Source: Dasypus novemcinctus (lineage: Eukaryota > Chordata > Mammalia > Cingulata > Dasypodidae). From it: a stretch of 64,000 nucleotides of DNA. Of this stretch, positions 36,377 through 48,704 are shown one piece after another (the first letter of the stretch is position 1; each line of letters opens with the position of its first letter). The position numbers and the translations under genes are program-made. Location: assembly GCF_030445035.2 (NCBI RefSeq), contig NW_026688628.1, forward strand, positions 2,728,001-2,792,000, read 5' to 3'. The notes below the pieces were generated by a model. The model was not told the DNA's origin and made no database searches. It was given only the letters and a program-made list of their open reading frames with translations.

Positions 36377-38360
36377 ATCACCATCACCAGTGTTTTGTTA
36401 TCTAAAAGGCCTATGAAATACAATCCAGACCCTCACCACTTCCACCACTGTATGCTAACCTTACCAGTGGGCCTTCATTCCCCCTGGAGACAATGGGGTC
36501 TTAGTAGAGAAGTCCCTATAAAAAGACTATGGGACTCTTTGACCAACCCCAAGGTTTGAAGGGAAGTGGGCAGGGTACTGATTTGGTGTCATTCACAGAT
36601 GTCTGGTGGGACCCCAGCAGGGCAGAATAATTTGTAGGGGACGGGTGTTAGAGGGAGTGGAGAGTACAGCAGAGTGCAGCTGTTTTCCAGACAGGAATCC
36701 CAGGGTAGAAAAGGGGTAGTAGCTCCAGAGGCAACACCTGGAAATTTTGGCCAAGCAGCCTGGACATCTGTCCTCCTGATGATGCCATTGCTCCTAGATG
36801 GAAGCAACTTGGCAATGGTGGTGATGGTGGTGTTGATGTGACTAAGGGGGATTGGTAGTCACTTTATCATTTTCTCTCTCTGCTGTTATATCTTAGAAAG
36901 CCCCCACTGTGGCACCCAGACACACACACCCAATAAGCCACACCTTTTCTCAATCATGGAGTCGAAGGCTGACATCTGCTTCACAGGGGTACCTCTACCA
37001 CTGCAGGAATCTCTGATGTGGCTACTATTCAAGGTGTGCAGAAAGGGTCTTCTTCAGTCTATTACAACTTTGGGATGGCACACTGCTGCCACCTCTATAA
37101 CAGCCACCATTTCTGTCTTGGTGATTGTATCTCTTAATTGGTGGAGAATGTAACTTCTACCTTAAAAGTGAAACTCTCCATTACTAACTTTAACAGGATT
37201 ACCTCCATTATTGTGGAGAACTAAATCTTTGTGGCCATGAACAAAGTTATCCTGAAAGGCTCTGTATTCCTTTTTTCTGATGTTTCAACAACTTACTGGG
37301 CAATATGGGGTCCACCACATCCAGTGACCTGCTTAGAGTTGCTCAACTTATGGATTTACCCAAACCTTCCATGGTCTCATGCTTAGGAGGCCTTAAATAG
37401 TGGCTGGAGAATTTCTTTAACAGCCTCTAAATCCCTACTCTTGGGTGAATAATCTAACCTATTCACAAATTCTGCCAGGAATCATGGCTAAAGATTAGGA
37501 CCAATGTTCCCCATAAAACCCAAAACTTATTTACAGTCCATGAACATTCACTAGCATATCCCTTGTTTTCTACCAGCATTTCCCTAAACTCACTGGCATG
37601 GCTAGAGAAATGCCCCAGGGTCCACTGGAATTCCTCCAAGAGCAACATTTATTCCATTAGCTCATCCCATAGGTTCCCTGCAGGATTTCCAGTACTTCTG
37701 CTTTTCCAGAATGGCATCATGCTCAGTTGGCTACCCTACTCCATGCACCAGCTTTGTCAAGAGCTGAGTTGAGATGCCAGGTAGCCAATTTATAAAAAGC
37801 CAAAATGGAAGTAAACAGTAGAACATTTAGTCATTTACTGTGATAATATAAGCAATAGGGTAAACTGAGGAAAGACATGGGCATGACCCTGTTCCATTAT
37901 GCTGTGGAGTGATGCCACTACGGGATGAACAGATGAATGAACACAGACATGGAGATCAACTCACTGTTAAGGGAGCACAGGATGAAAAGCTCTGTTTCAT
38001 GCAGTTTTATGGACTCAGGGGCTAGAAGACTAAAATAGAGTGCTGAAACAGAGTAAGAATATATCCTAAAAGGTATCCTCCACCTATCTCAAATAAAGGG
38101 ACCTCAGCTGCGACATTGAAGGAAGGCTTTCACTTTGGGCTCCTGATAGGGCGACTTTCTAATGGAGGCACCTGGATAAGAATGCAGCTATGTTCAAGAG
38201 AAGACTGGATGGGGGAACGTAGTCCTTGACCATGACCCCTTCAGAAACTTCAGTGCACTGCCTGGGGACCAAGTCTGGTATGCTGAGGGCAGATTTCCCC
38301 TACATGACCTGTCAGGCAAAGGCTTTTTAATTGCCTACAGTCAACCCTGAAAAAAAAAGA
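36377..38360. other. Unassigned region downstream of the provirus
   Basis: The base composition is higher in GC than most of the window, with several coding-like pieces in no single frame. One minus-strand piece (37,648-37,463, 61 residues, Phe- and Trp-rich) reads like a real protein fragment. Given that the plus-strand provirus interrupts a reverse ERV-L remnant, this may be the other part of that older element (gag side), but I found no diagnostic motif. It ends near an A-rich run at 38,349-38,359. Confidence 0.3.
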
Positions 38361-39452
38361 CAAACACACACAAAAGCTTTAATCAGGAGCTGAACTCCTC
38401 AAGAGGAACAAATATTGAAATTAGAATCAATATATTTCAGAAATCAGGAACAAATACAATTCAAATTTTTGACAGTAAACTCAAGGCAATATGATTACTT
38501 GGTTGAACAAAGTTTAATCCTAAATTTAATCCATATTTAACAAGGTATTTTGGCTGTATATTGGTGATTGAAATAAGACAATATATTATATTGCAAATCA
38601 CTTTTGGAGTTAAAAACATAATAATAAAAATAGTCTAGAAATATACCATATTTTTTGCCTTTTCATTATATTTTCTTCTGCCATCCAGGAAACCACTTTC
38701 CCAACAGGAAATGGAAGATCATATAATGTATTTCTTAAATTTAATAAATAAAGCAGAGATTAGACAATTATTCAAAATATTGGATACTCCTTCATGATGA
38801 TCCTCTCTGTAATGCACTTGTAAGAAAATAAAATGTCCCATTTAATTACTGCAATACTAGGCCACATCATGTTTTTTTGGCCAATGAAAAATAAGCAAAT
38901 GCAGGGAACATGGGTTTCAGAGCTAACTTATGTGTACATATTTATAATATCTTTTTATTTTGCCATTAAAACCAGTTACACCCCATATACAAGATGCTTC
39001 CATAGCCTGTGCATAAAACATGGGTAATGTGTAGCAAAAGATTAGCCAAACCAGAAGGGATATATGTCCCAAGTCAAAGAGAAATCTTCATTTCTCTCTG
39101 AATTGAGACAACATTTGTTCATCACTGAATCATAACATGGTCATAGCTAATATTGTACCAAATGATTTTCAAAAGAATTTATACAAACTAATACACATAC
39201 AGTAGTAATATATAAGCACATTCTTTGTTCCACATCCTCACCAACAATTGGTAATTCCAGATATTTTAATGCAATCTAGTGAACTTGTACACAACAATGG
39301 GGTTGTACATTTTATTTCTCCTCAGTATGAGAGGTATAGAACATATTAAATGTAAATCTATGCTGCTTCTTCAAAATCCCTTTATTGCGCCATAAGTGAC
39401 ATTTATTTTCACTTGATTTATGATGTGAATTTCCATGTTTTTGTGTTGAATC
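38361..39452. other. AT-rich intergenic DNA, no gene seen
   Basis: No convincing frame or recognised repeat. The frame at 38,833-39,027 has no domain features. Confidence 0.5.
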
Positions 39453-42400
39453 TAGAGAAAAATTTCTTTAAAAATATTTTTAAAGAAGCTTTAGATTACA
39501 TAAATGATACACAGAATATATAGGGGAATTTACATATTTCCCCTTCCCCCTCACACTTTTCTCCACTAACAGCATCTTTCATTATGTGGTACTTTTGTTA
39601 CAATTGATGAAAAAATATTGAAGCATTGCTACTAACCATGGACAATAGTTTACATTATAGTTTACATTTTGCATAGTAAATTTTATAGATTTTGAAAAAT
39701 ATACGATGGTCAATATTAGTCATTGCAACGTCAATCAGAACAATTCCAATGTCTGAAAATGTCCCATGTTACACTTATTCTTCCTTCTCCCTCCCCTCAG
39801 AATCTCTGGTGAACACTACCTTTATATCAATGCTACAATTTCTTCCATTGCTAGGATAATAATAGTCTACTTTAGTCCATAATTGCATTTCCCCCTTATG
39901 TTTGTTCATTCCTCACTCTTGAGAATTCTTGAGAATTCCTCACTCTGTTTCTGATTGAGATGGGGCAGATGGATTAACTGACTTGCTTGCAGTTGTAGAT
40001 ACTCTGTTTTTTGGGATGGGCAGTGTTGATAATCATCCTTTTGTTAGTTGTCCTGGGAGAGTCTGATGAAATGGAGAGTAAGTGTTGCCACTCTGCTGAG
40101 ATTCAGGGATCAACCAGCATATGAACAGATTCAAGATTTAAGTCTTTGGGACATATTATTAGTGATTATAGTGCTAATTATCACTTTAAATAAAATGGGC
40201 AGAAGAGCCATGAGAAGGGAAATTATAAATGAGTCTAACTCTGATACCATGGGGAACATATATTCCAAGGTAAGGCCCACTTACAAGGTGCCAAGTTCCT
40301 GAGACAGTACGCCCTGCCTATAGTGTCTACAAGTCTCTAGAGCTCTCAGGTACTCCCTTCTTGAGGCACTGTTTACTGTGGAAGTCAATCATATCCTCTA
40401 GAGATGTACATAAGTGGAACCTCAGAAATGACCTTCCAACTCACTTTGAAATCCCTTAGCCATAAAAAACTCATTTATATTTAATATTTCCCCCTTTTGG
40501 TCTAGGTTTTTTTTGCAAAAACATCACTAGTAAGTGCTTGGTAATAATCCCTCAGTGACAGGAAAGCTATCCCGGGAGTCATGTCCCATGTCATGGGTAA
40601 GGTAGTGAGTATATTTCCTGAGTTTGGCTTATAGAGAGGCCACATTTGAGCAACAAGGAGGCTTTCAGCAGGCAACTATTAAGTGATATATAATACCATG
40701 CTAAGTAACCATTTCACATGTACAAGGTTCATTAAGTATAATCATCAGTGTCAAGGGCCTGGTGTATTGGTCTGTCCTCCTTAGTTGGTACTGTCCATGT
40801 ACTCTAGGGATTCTTCACTCTATTAGAGACTGCAGGAGGACTTCCCAGGATGGGAATTCAATATTCTTTCTGTTTACCTATGGGATTTCACAAAAGCCAT
40901 GCTGAGAGGGAAATTTATAGACATTAATGCTTATATTAAAAATAAAGACAAAGCTAAAATCAAAGACCTATCTGCAAGCATGGAGGATCTAGGAAAAGAA
41001 CAACAAACCAATTCCAAAGCAAACAGAAAGAAGGAAATAACAAAGATTAGATCAGAACTAAATGAAATTGAGAATTAAAAAAAAATTAGAAAACTTAACA
41101 AAAACAAAAGGATAGTTCTTTAAGAAGATTAGTAACATTGACAAACCTTTAGCTAGACTAACAAAGAAAAAAGAGAAGATACAAATACATAAAATAAAAA
41201 ATTAGAGAGGGGATATCACCACTAATCTCATAGAAATAGAGTATCATAAGAGGATACTTAGAAAAATTATATGCCAACAAGATGGATAACTTTAGATAAA
41301 ATGGAAAATTTCTAGAAACCCACAAGTAGTGTACATCAAATTTAGAATCCATCACAAGTAATGAGATTGAATTAGTCATCAAAAAATTCCCAACAAAGAA
41401 AAGTCTAGGACTGGATGGCTTCACAGGTGAATTCTACCAAACATTTTTGAAAGAACTAACACCAAATCCTGTTTAAAGTCTTCCAAAAAATAGAAGTCAA
41501 GGGAACATTGCCCAACTCATTCCATGATGCCAATATCACCATAATACCAAAGCCACAAAAAGAAGCTCCAAGAAAACTACAGATCAATCTCTCTAATAAA
41601 CCTGGATACTAAAATCCTACACAAAATATGTGCTAATTGTATCCAAAAACACATCAAATGAATTATGCACCATGATCAAGTGTGTTTCATGCCTGGTATG
41701 CAAGATGGTTCAACATAAGAAAATCAATCAATGTAATACACCACATAAACAGATGAAAAGAAAAAAAAAATCACATGGTTATCTATATTAATGCAGAAAA
41801 AGCATTCAACAAAATACAGCACCCTTTCTTGATAAAAACATCTGAAAGCCTAGAAATAGAAGGAAATTTCCAATGTGATAAAGGGTACATATGAAAAACA
41901 CACAGCTTGACATCCTATTCAATGGCAAGATACTAAAGGATTTCTCTCTAAGTTCTGGAACCAGACAAGGATGTCCAGTGTCACAGATCTTATTTAACAT
42001 TTTGTCAGAAGTACTTGCTCCAGTACTTATGGAAGAAACAGAAATAAAAGGCATTCAAATTGGAAAGAAGTAAAAATCTCACTATTTGCTGATGACATGA
42101 TCCTGTACATACAAAACCCTGAAATATCTACAAGGCTTCTGGAGCAGATAAATGAGTTCAGTAAAGTGACAGGAAATAAGATAACTGGGAAAAATCAGTA
42201 GCATTTCTGAACACTCATAATGAACAATCTGAAGAGGAAATCAAGAAAAAAATAGCAACTAAAATCATGAAATTTTTAGGAATAAATTTAACTAAAGATG
42301 TAAAAGACTTTTACACAGAGAATTATACATCATTGCTAAAGGAAATGAGAGAAGAACTAAATAAATGGAATATATTCATGGATTAGAAAGAAATTCTTAA
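39453..42400. mobile_element. L1 insertion with 5' inversion, about 2.9 kb
   Basis: 39,470-40,873 is the L1 3' UTR on the minus strand. It is joined at about 40,875 to 1.5 kb of L1 ORF2 on the plus strand. The ORF2 part covers [16 protein letters not shown] near 41,400-41,450, the [10 protein letters not shown] region of RT (41,891-42,073) and a segment at about 42,090 corresponding to FADDMILY. The flanks, TAGAGAAAAATTTCTTTA at 39,453 and TAGAAAGAAATTCTTAA at 42,384, form an imperfect target duplication. This layout fits twin priming of a single L1. ORF2 is broken by stops. Confidence 0.65.
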
Positions 42401-42870
42401 TCTTAATGCAGTCAAATTTACAAACCCTTTTCCATTATATGCATTTTTATATATTTTCCTTCTTCCTCCTCCTTCTCCTTGTTCACCTTCCTCTACATAA
42501 TTTGTTCCAATTTAGTGGTCTAAAGTTTTCAAAATATTATATCATATTTTATATCTTATTATTTAATCCACTTAGAGTTATTTTTGATAGTTCAGGAAAT
42601 ATGAATACAAATTGATTTTTCAAGTATTTTTATCCAGTTTCCTGATACCACTTACTGAAATATACATACTATTTAAATAATTGAGTCTACATATATTTTC
42701 ACTGTATTCTGTGTACTAGTCTGCTTCTGTCCCCATGGCATAATGTTTAATTACTATTATTTTATAGCAAGACTTGATAATTGTTAAAGAAAATTTTGTC
42801 TTTATTTGTTAGAGCTATTTAGACTATTTGCTTTCAAATGATTTTGTAGGGCTTACTTGTTAAAGAAAAG
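42401..42870 (-). mobile_element. Decayed old L1 fragment, reverse
   Basis: TTTTATCCAGTTTCCTGATACCACTTACTGA near 42,635-42,665 and the following bases resemble the reverse of an old L1 internal region, as at 55,330-55,600. It is highly diverged and very AT-rich. Confidence 0.45.
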
Positions 42871-44396
42871 ATTTGGCAGAAACTTCTGGGAAAGCTAGAG
42901 TATTAGAGAATTACAGGGATCACTTCTCTCCCAGAAAAATAGCTAGAGGACAGACAGAAATTGTCCAGAATAACTTTGTAAGGCTCCTGTGAGCAGGAGA
43001 GGGCTGGACAGTGCTTAGACAAGAGAGGGTCAAAGAAGAGACTCTGTGGTGTGCATCTGTTAGTAACTCAACTACTGTTGCTGCTGCTGAATCCCCACTA
43101 TTGGACAGACAGCTTCAAGGCCTTGGCAGGGGGTGTGGACCTCCAGGAAAGAGGAGAAGAGGGAAGGACCCAGCCTACTGATGATGCAGATTTTAGCTGG
43201 CAAATTTGGTAGGCTGATTTCTGTAGTTTCCACCTTTCCACCAGGGCAGGACTGTGCCATTGTTTTCACCAAGAAGCCAGCAGAGAGCTAGAGAACCTGC
43301 TTTCTCAAACAGCCTCCTTACTGACCAGGACTGGCTGCCCCAACCAGTGCAAAAGGGAGCAGAAATTTGTTCCATCCCTGGGAAAAGGGGGGTGAAGCTG
43401 AGGGAAGAGTGGCTTCTGATCAGCAGGATTGAAACGCTGGACTTGGCTCTGTATAGTCACCCAGAAGAGGAAGTTTCCCAGACATAGTTTTGGCACCACC
43501 TGCCCAGTTATGTTTCCAGTGAACACATTGTCCCCTAGTGTTTGTACTGTGAGGTTTACAGAAGAACCCCATCTGCTGGCAGGCCAGAAAAGTGCATCCC
43601 AGAGGAAAAAATAAAAGAGCTTTTTGGTGCCTTTACACTTCCCTCTCCAAAGCCCTTGCAAACTATTCTACAATCCCTTAGTGCGCCCATGGTCCCTTTT
43701 TGGTCAGTTAAAAAGGGTCAGTTTTAAATACCTAGGTAAGTTAAACCAATAATCAGAGAAAAGCTGTAATACAAAGCATCTCAACAATGAAATCCCAGGC
43801 AAGAGAGAGAAATTGATCATCATTGTAAATTTTTCACCTTAAGCAGGTGCCTTAATATCAGGAAAAAATATAAGCCTTAATAAGAAATAGGGAGATATGA
43901 CTCAGTCAAAGGAATAAATCAAAATGCCAAATAAGACACAGGATTTGAAGCAAAACTAATCAATGATGTTCAAACAAATCTAACTCAGTTCAAAGATTGA
44001 AGTAAAATATGGGCAAGCAGATAAAGTATATCAAGAAGACACTAGGTGAACATGAAGAAAATTGGAAGACTTGGTTAGAAACCCAGCAGGATGTATGGGA
44101 AAGACAGGCTCAATGGATGAGATAAAAATATATATTAGAGGCATACCATAACAGATTGAAATGGCAGAAGAAAGAATTAATGAATTCGTAGTGGAAGAGC
44201 TGAAATTGAAAAGACAAAACAACAGGGAGAGAAAAGAATGGAAAAAATAGAGTAGGGGGTCAGAGAATTGAATGATAGAACAAAGCATAACCTACATGTC
44301 ATGAGAGTATCTTAAAGAGAAGAGAAGGTAAAAGGGGCAGAAAAATATTTTAGAAAATAATGGCTGAAATTTTCCCAACTCTTCTGAAAGATGTAT

Positions 44397-44485
44397 AGAT
44401 AGATCAACCTATATCTGTATCTATATCTATATGTATAACTGTATCTGTATCTATATCATCTATCTATCAATCAATCTATCATCTA
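44397..44485. repeat. Degenerate (TATC/TGTATC)n microsatellite
   Basis: About 90 bases of TATC, TGTATC and TCTATCAA units within the ORF1-like part of the plus-strand L1. Confidence 0.85.
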
Positions 44486-45789
44486 TCTCCAAGAAGGGCA
44501 ATATATTCCAAACAGAATAAATCTGAATAGACCTACTCCAAGACACATACTATGCAGGTCAAATGTGAAAGATAAAGAGAGAATTCTGAAAGCATCAAGA
44601 GATAAGTGAAACAACACATATAAAGGATGCCCAATATTACTTAGTATAAATTTCTCATTTATTCTAACTATAAACCATGAAGGTGGGAAGGCAATTGTAT
44701 GCTATATTTAATATACTGAAAGAGAAAAACTGCCAGCCAAGAATTATTTCTCTGGCAAAATTGTCTTCAAATATGAGAGTGAATTTAAAATGTTCACAGA
44801 TAAACAGAAACTAAAAGCATTCATAAAGAAGAGACTGACTCTAGAAAGACTACTGAGAATTTTACAGCCTAAAAGAAAAAGGACAGAGAGGCTTGTAGAA
44901 AAGTGTAGAAAAAAAAAGATTATAAGAAACCATAACCAAAAGAATAAAAAGACAGATAAAATTAAGATGTGGCATATGAAAGTTAATAGATAAAATGGTC
45001 AAATAAGTAATGAATTTATAGTAATAGCATTGAAAGTTAAGTATTAAACTTCCCAATCAGAAGATACAGACTGGCAGACACAGCCTGACAGAATGGATAA
45101 CAAAATATAAGCCTGCTGTGTGTTGTCTGCAATGGACTAATTTTAGGCCCAAGGATACAAATAGGCTGAATGTGAGAGGTTGGAAAATTTTTTTCACATA
45201 AATAACGAAAAAGAAAAAAAAAAGGCTAGTGTAGCTATACTAATATTGGACAAAAAGTCTTTAAGTATGAAAATGTTGAAATGCAGGAGACCTTTCTATA
45301 TTAATGAAAAGGAAAATCCATGAGCAAGAAATAACCATAAATATCAGTGTACCTAAATTGAGTGTTCCAAAACACCTGAGGCAAACTCTGAAAACACTGA
45401 AGGAAGAAATAGATGTCTACAATAATCATTGGAGACTTCAATATGCCACTCACAGAAATAGATAGAACAACTAGACAGAGGATCAACAAGGAAATAAAGA
45501 AATTAAAGAAAATGATAAAGAACATGGACCTAACAGAAATATAAATATAGCACCACAAATCGGTGGGACATACATTCTTCTCAAGTGCTCATGGATATTT
45601 CTGCAGGATAGACCACATGTTTCATCACAAAACAGATCCTAATAAATTTAAAAGTTTGAAATTATACCAAGTATCTTCTCTGATCATAATGGAGTGAAGC
45701 TGGAAATCAAGAATAGTCAGGAAAAGAGAAAAACTGTAACTATATGGAGGCTAAAGAACACACTCTATTTTATGGCAGTACTTCTTTTA

Positions 45790-47595
45790 TTGATAAAAAT
45801 ATATTTATTGAGATATATTCACATACTTTACAATCCATTCAATGTATACAATCACTGGCTTTTTCAAAATATTTTAATATTAATTTCAAAGAAATTTTAG
45901 ATTACAGAAAGTTAGATTGAAAGTATAAGTGATTCCCATATACCTCATGCTCCCCCAACCCAAATCTTCTCCTATTAATAACATTTTACAATTGTCTAGT
46001 ACATTTATTACAATTGAATAAATTTCAAAGCATTACTGCTAACCAAAGTCTGCAGTTTACATTGTGGTTTACACTTAATTCAGTGCCCTAAAATTAACCT
46101 ATGTTCCACCTATTATTTCCTTCCCTTCCTCTCAGAAACTCTGGTAGCCACTATATTTACAATCTTACATGTTTTTCCATTACTACCATATTAATAAGTT
46201 TAATTTGCCCATGTTTGCACTCCTCGCCTTATATTTGTTCATTCTTCAACCTTGAAGATTTTAGGATGGTGATGCTTGTTCAGCCTCAGGTTGAGATGGG
46301 GCTTAGATCTTAAGGAGCAGAAGGAAGGAAATGTTTAGCTTGCAGTTGTAAATACTCTATGTTTTAGGGGATAGGGATAATCCATATCAACATTTTGGTA
46401 GTTATCCTGGGTGAGTCTGATGATCTGGAGAGTAAGTGTTGGCTGCAACTCTTCTGATATTCAGGGTTTAACTGGCATATAAAAAGAATGAGGATTTAAT
46501 ATTCTGAGACATACATTTAATGGGTATAGTACTGACTATAAGCTCAAATAAAATGGGTAGAAAAATCATGTGTAGGGAAATTATAAATGAGTCTAACTCC
46601 ATTACACCCTGGAAAGATACGTTAGTATATATTTTGAGGTAGGACCCACCAACAGTGTGTTGATTTCAAGGAATTGTGTGCCTTGTGTATAGTGTCCAGA
46701 TTGATCTACAGCTCTCAGTAGTACCCCTAATTGAGCTTTGCTCACAGGGGCAGTTAGTGAGATCTGACTGAGACATACAAAAGTGTAACCTGTAGAATGA
46801 ATGACCTCTCAAGTGATTTTGAAATGTCTTAGTCATAAAAAGTCTTTTGTATTTGATGTTCTCCCCTTTAGGTCAAGGTCTGCTTCCAAATGCATCACTG
46901 GTTGGTGGTTGGTAAATCACTTAGTGTTAGGGAGGCTCAACCCTGGGGCATGTTCCATGCTGGGGGAGGGGGAAGGTAGTACATTTATTTGCTGAGCTTG
47001 GCAAAGAAAGAGGCCACATTTGAGTAGCAAGGAGGTAAATCTTAGGAAATAGTTATTATTAGGCTAAGTTTCAATTTTACAAAAATAAGGTTCATAGTTA
47101 CATGAATTAATAAGGAGGACTTAACATATTGGTCTGTTTTCTTTTATTTAGGCACTGTTTATGTACTCAAGAGATTTTTGTCTCTCTATTTGAGAATGTA
47201 TCAGGACTCCCCAGGATGGGTGTTTAATAATTTGTTGTTTATTGTGTGGATCTTCATCCACTGAGGTAACATCTGATGACAAGAAGAACATATTCATATT
47301 CCATAAAAACATGCTCCAGGTGTAACTTTTCCCATACATCCCCCACCACTGACACCCCACATAGTAATGCTCTCTTGAAAGATTTGCCAAAAGAACATCC
47401 CACAATTGCAATTTTAGTCACAGACATCCACTGTCCCCAGAGTTTACCTGTTCCTTCCTCCAGCTCTTCCCCCAGTTCTATGGATAGTCTAACCCATCCC
47501 TTAACCCTTCCATCTTCACACTCCAGCGCTGACACTCACGTATCTGTACCACCATCACCATTTACTATCAAACCACCATTTCCAGGTTATCATAG
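45790..47595 (-). mobile_element. Reverse L1 3' UTR nested in plus-strand L1 ORF2
   Basis: The L1 3' UTR on the minus strand (45,880-47,595) is preceded by about 80 bases that resemble an older L1 3' end in reverse (TTTATTGAGATATATTCACA). The host ORF2 reads up to GGAGGCTAAAGAACACACTC (45,746-45,765) and resumes at CAATCAGTGAGACAAAAATG (about 47,611). An open frame of 118 residues (47,276-47,632) is Ser/Pro-rich and comes from the C/T-rich UTR, so it is not a gene. Confidence 0.78.
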
Positions 47596-48704
47596 GAACA
47601 GCAGAGTCAAACAATCAGTGAGACAAAAATGAAATTGCAAGAGAAATCAGTAAACTTCTCAAGACAAATGAAAACAAGAACACAACTTTATCCAAATGGA
47701 TAGATTTCAGGGAAGACAGTGCTAAGAGGGAATTTTCTAGGCCTAAATGGTTACATTAAAGAGGAATAAAGAGCTAAAATCAAAGACCTTACTGAAGACC
47801 TGGAAGAACTAGAAAAAGAACAGATAAATAACCCCAAATCAAGCAGAAAGAAATAAATAATGAAGATTAGAGCAGATATAAATTAAACAAACAAACAAAA
47901 AATAGAATAAACAAAACCAGAACCTGGTTCTTTGAGAAGATCAATAAAGTCAAGAAGCCCTTGGCTAGATCAACAAAGAGAAAAAAGGAAGAAAGAAGAA
48001 AGATGCAATAAATAAAATGAGGATGAAAGGAGGGACTTTACTCCTGACCCCACAGAATAAAATGGATTATAAGAAGATATGAAAAGTTGAATGCCAAAAA
48101 ACTAGACAATCTCAAGGAAAGGGACAAATTCCTAGAAACGCATGAACAACTTGCACTGACTCTTGAAGAAATACAAGACCTCAACACACAAATCACCAGT
48201 GAAGTGATTGAATCTGTCATCAAAAATTTCCCCTCTCCCCCAGAAAAGCCCAGGAATAGATGACTTCAAAAGTGAATTCTACCAGTCATTTCAAGCGAAA
48301 TTAATAACAATTTTACATAAACATTTACAAAAGGTTTATGAGGAGGGAACATTACCTAACTCATTTTATGGAGCCAACACCACTCTAATGCCAAAACCAG
48401 ATAAAGATTGTACATGAATAGCATATTAAAGATCAATCTCTCTTAGAAATATAGATGCAAAACTCTCAATGAAAAACTTGAAATTCATATCCAACAAAAT
48501 ATTTTTTAAAAGTATATATCTTAATCAACTGGGTTTTATCCCAGGTATGTAAAGGTCATTCACCACAAGAAAATCAATCAATGTAATATGCTATATTAAC
48601 ATATCAAATTAAAAAAACACATAATCATCTCAATTAATGCAGAAAAGGCATTTGACAAAATGCAGCACCCTTTCATGACAAAAACACTTCAAAAGAAAGG
48701 AATA

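Noticed and set aside
43305-43661. 118-residue minus-strand frame
   Set aside because: It is antisense to an L1 5' UTR, and no protein motif is present.
47276-47632. 118-residue Ser/Pro-rich frame, possible secreted mucin-like peptide
   Set aside because: Composition is that of the C/T-rich L1 3' UTR, which is repeated elsewhere without an open frame.
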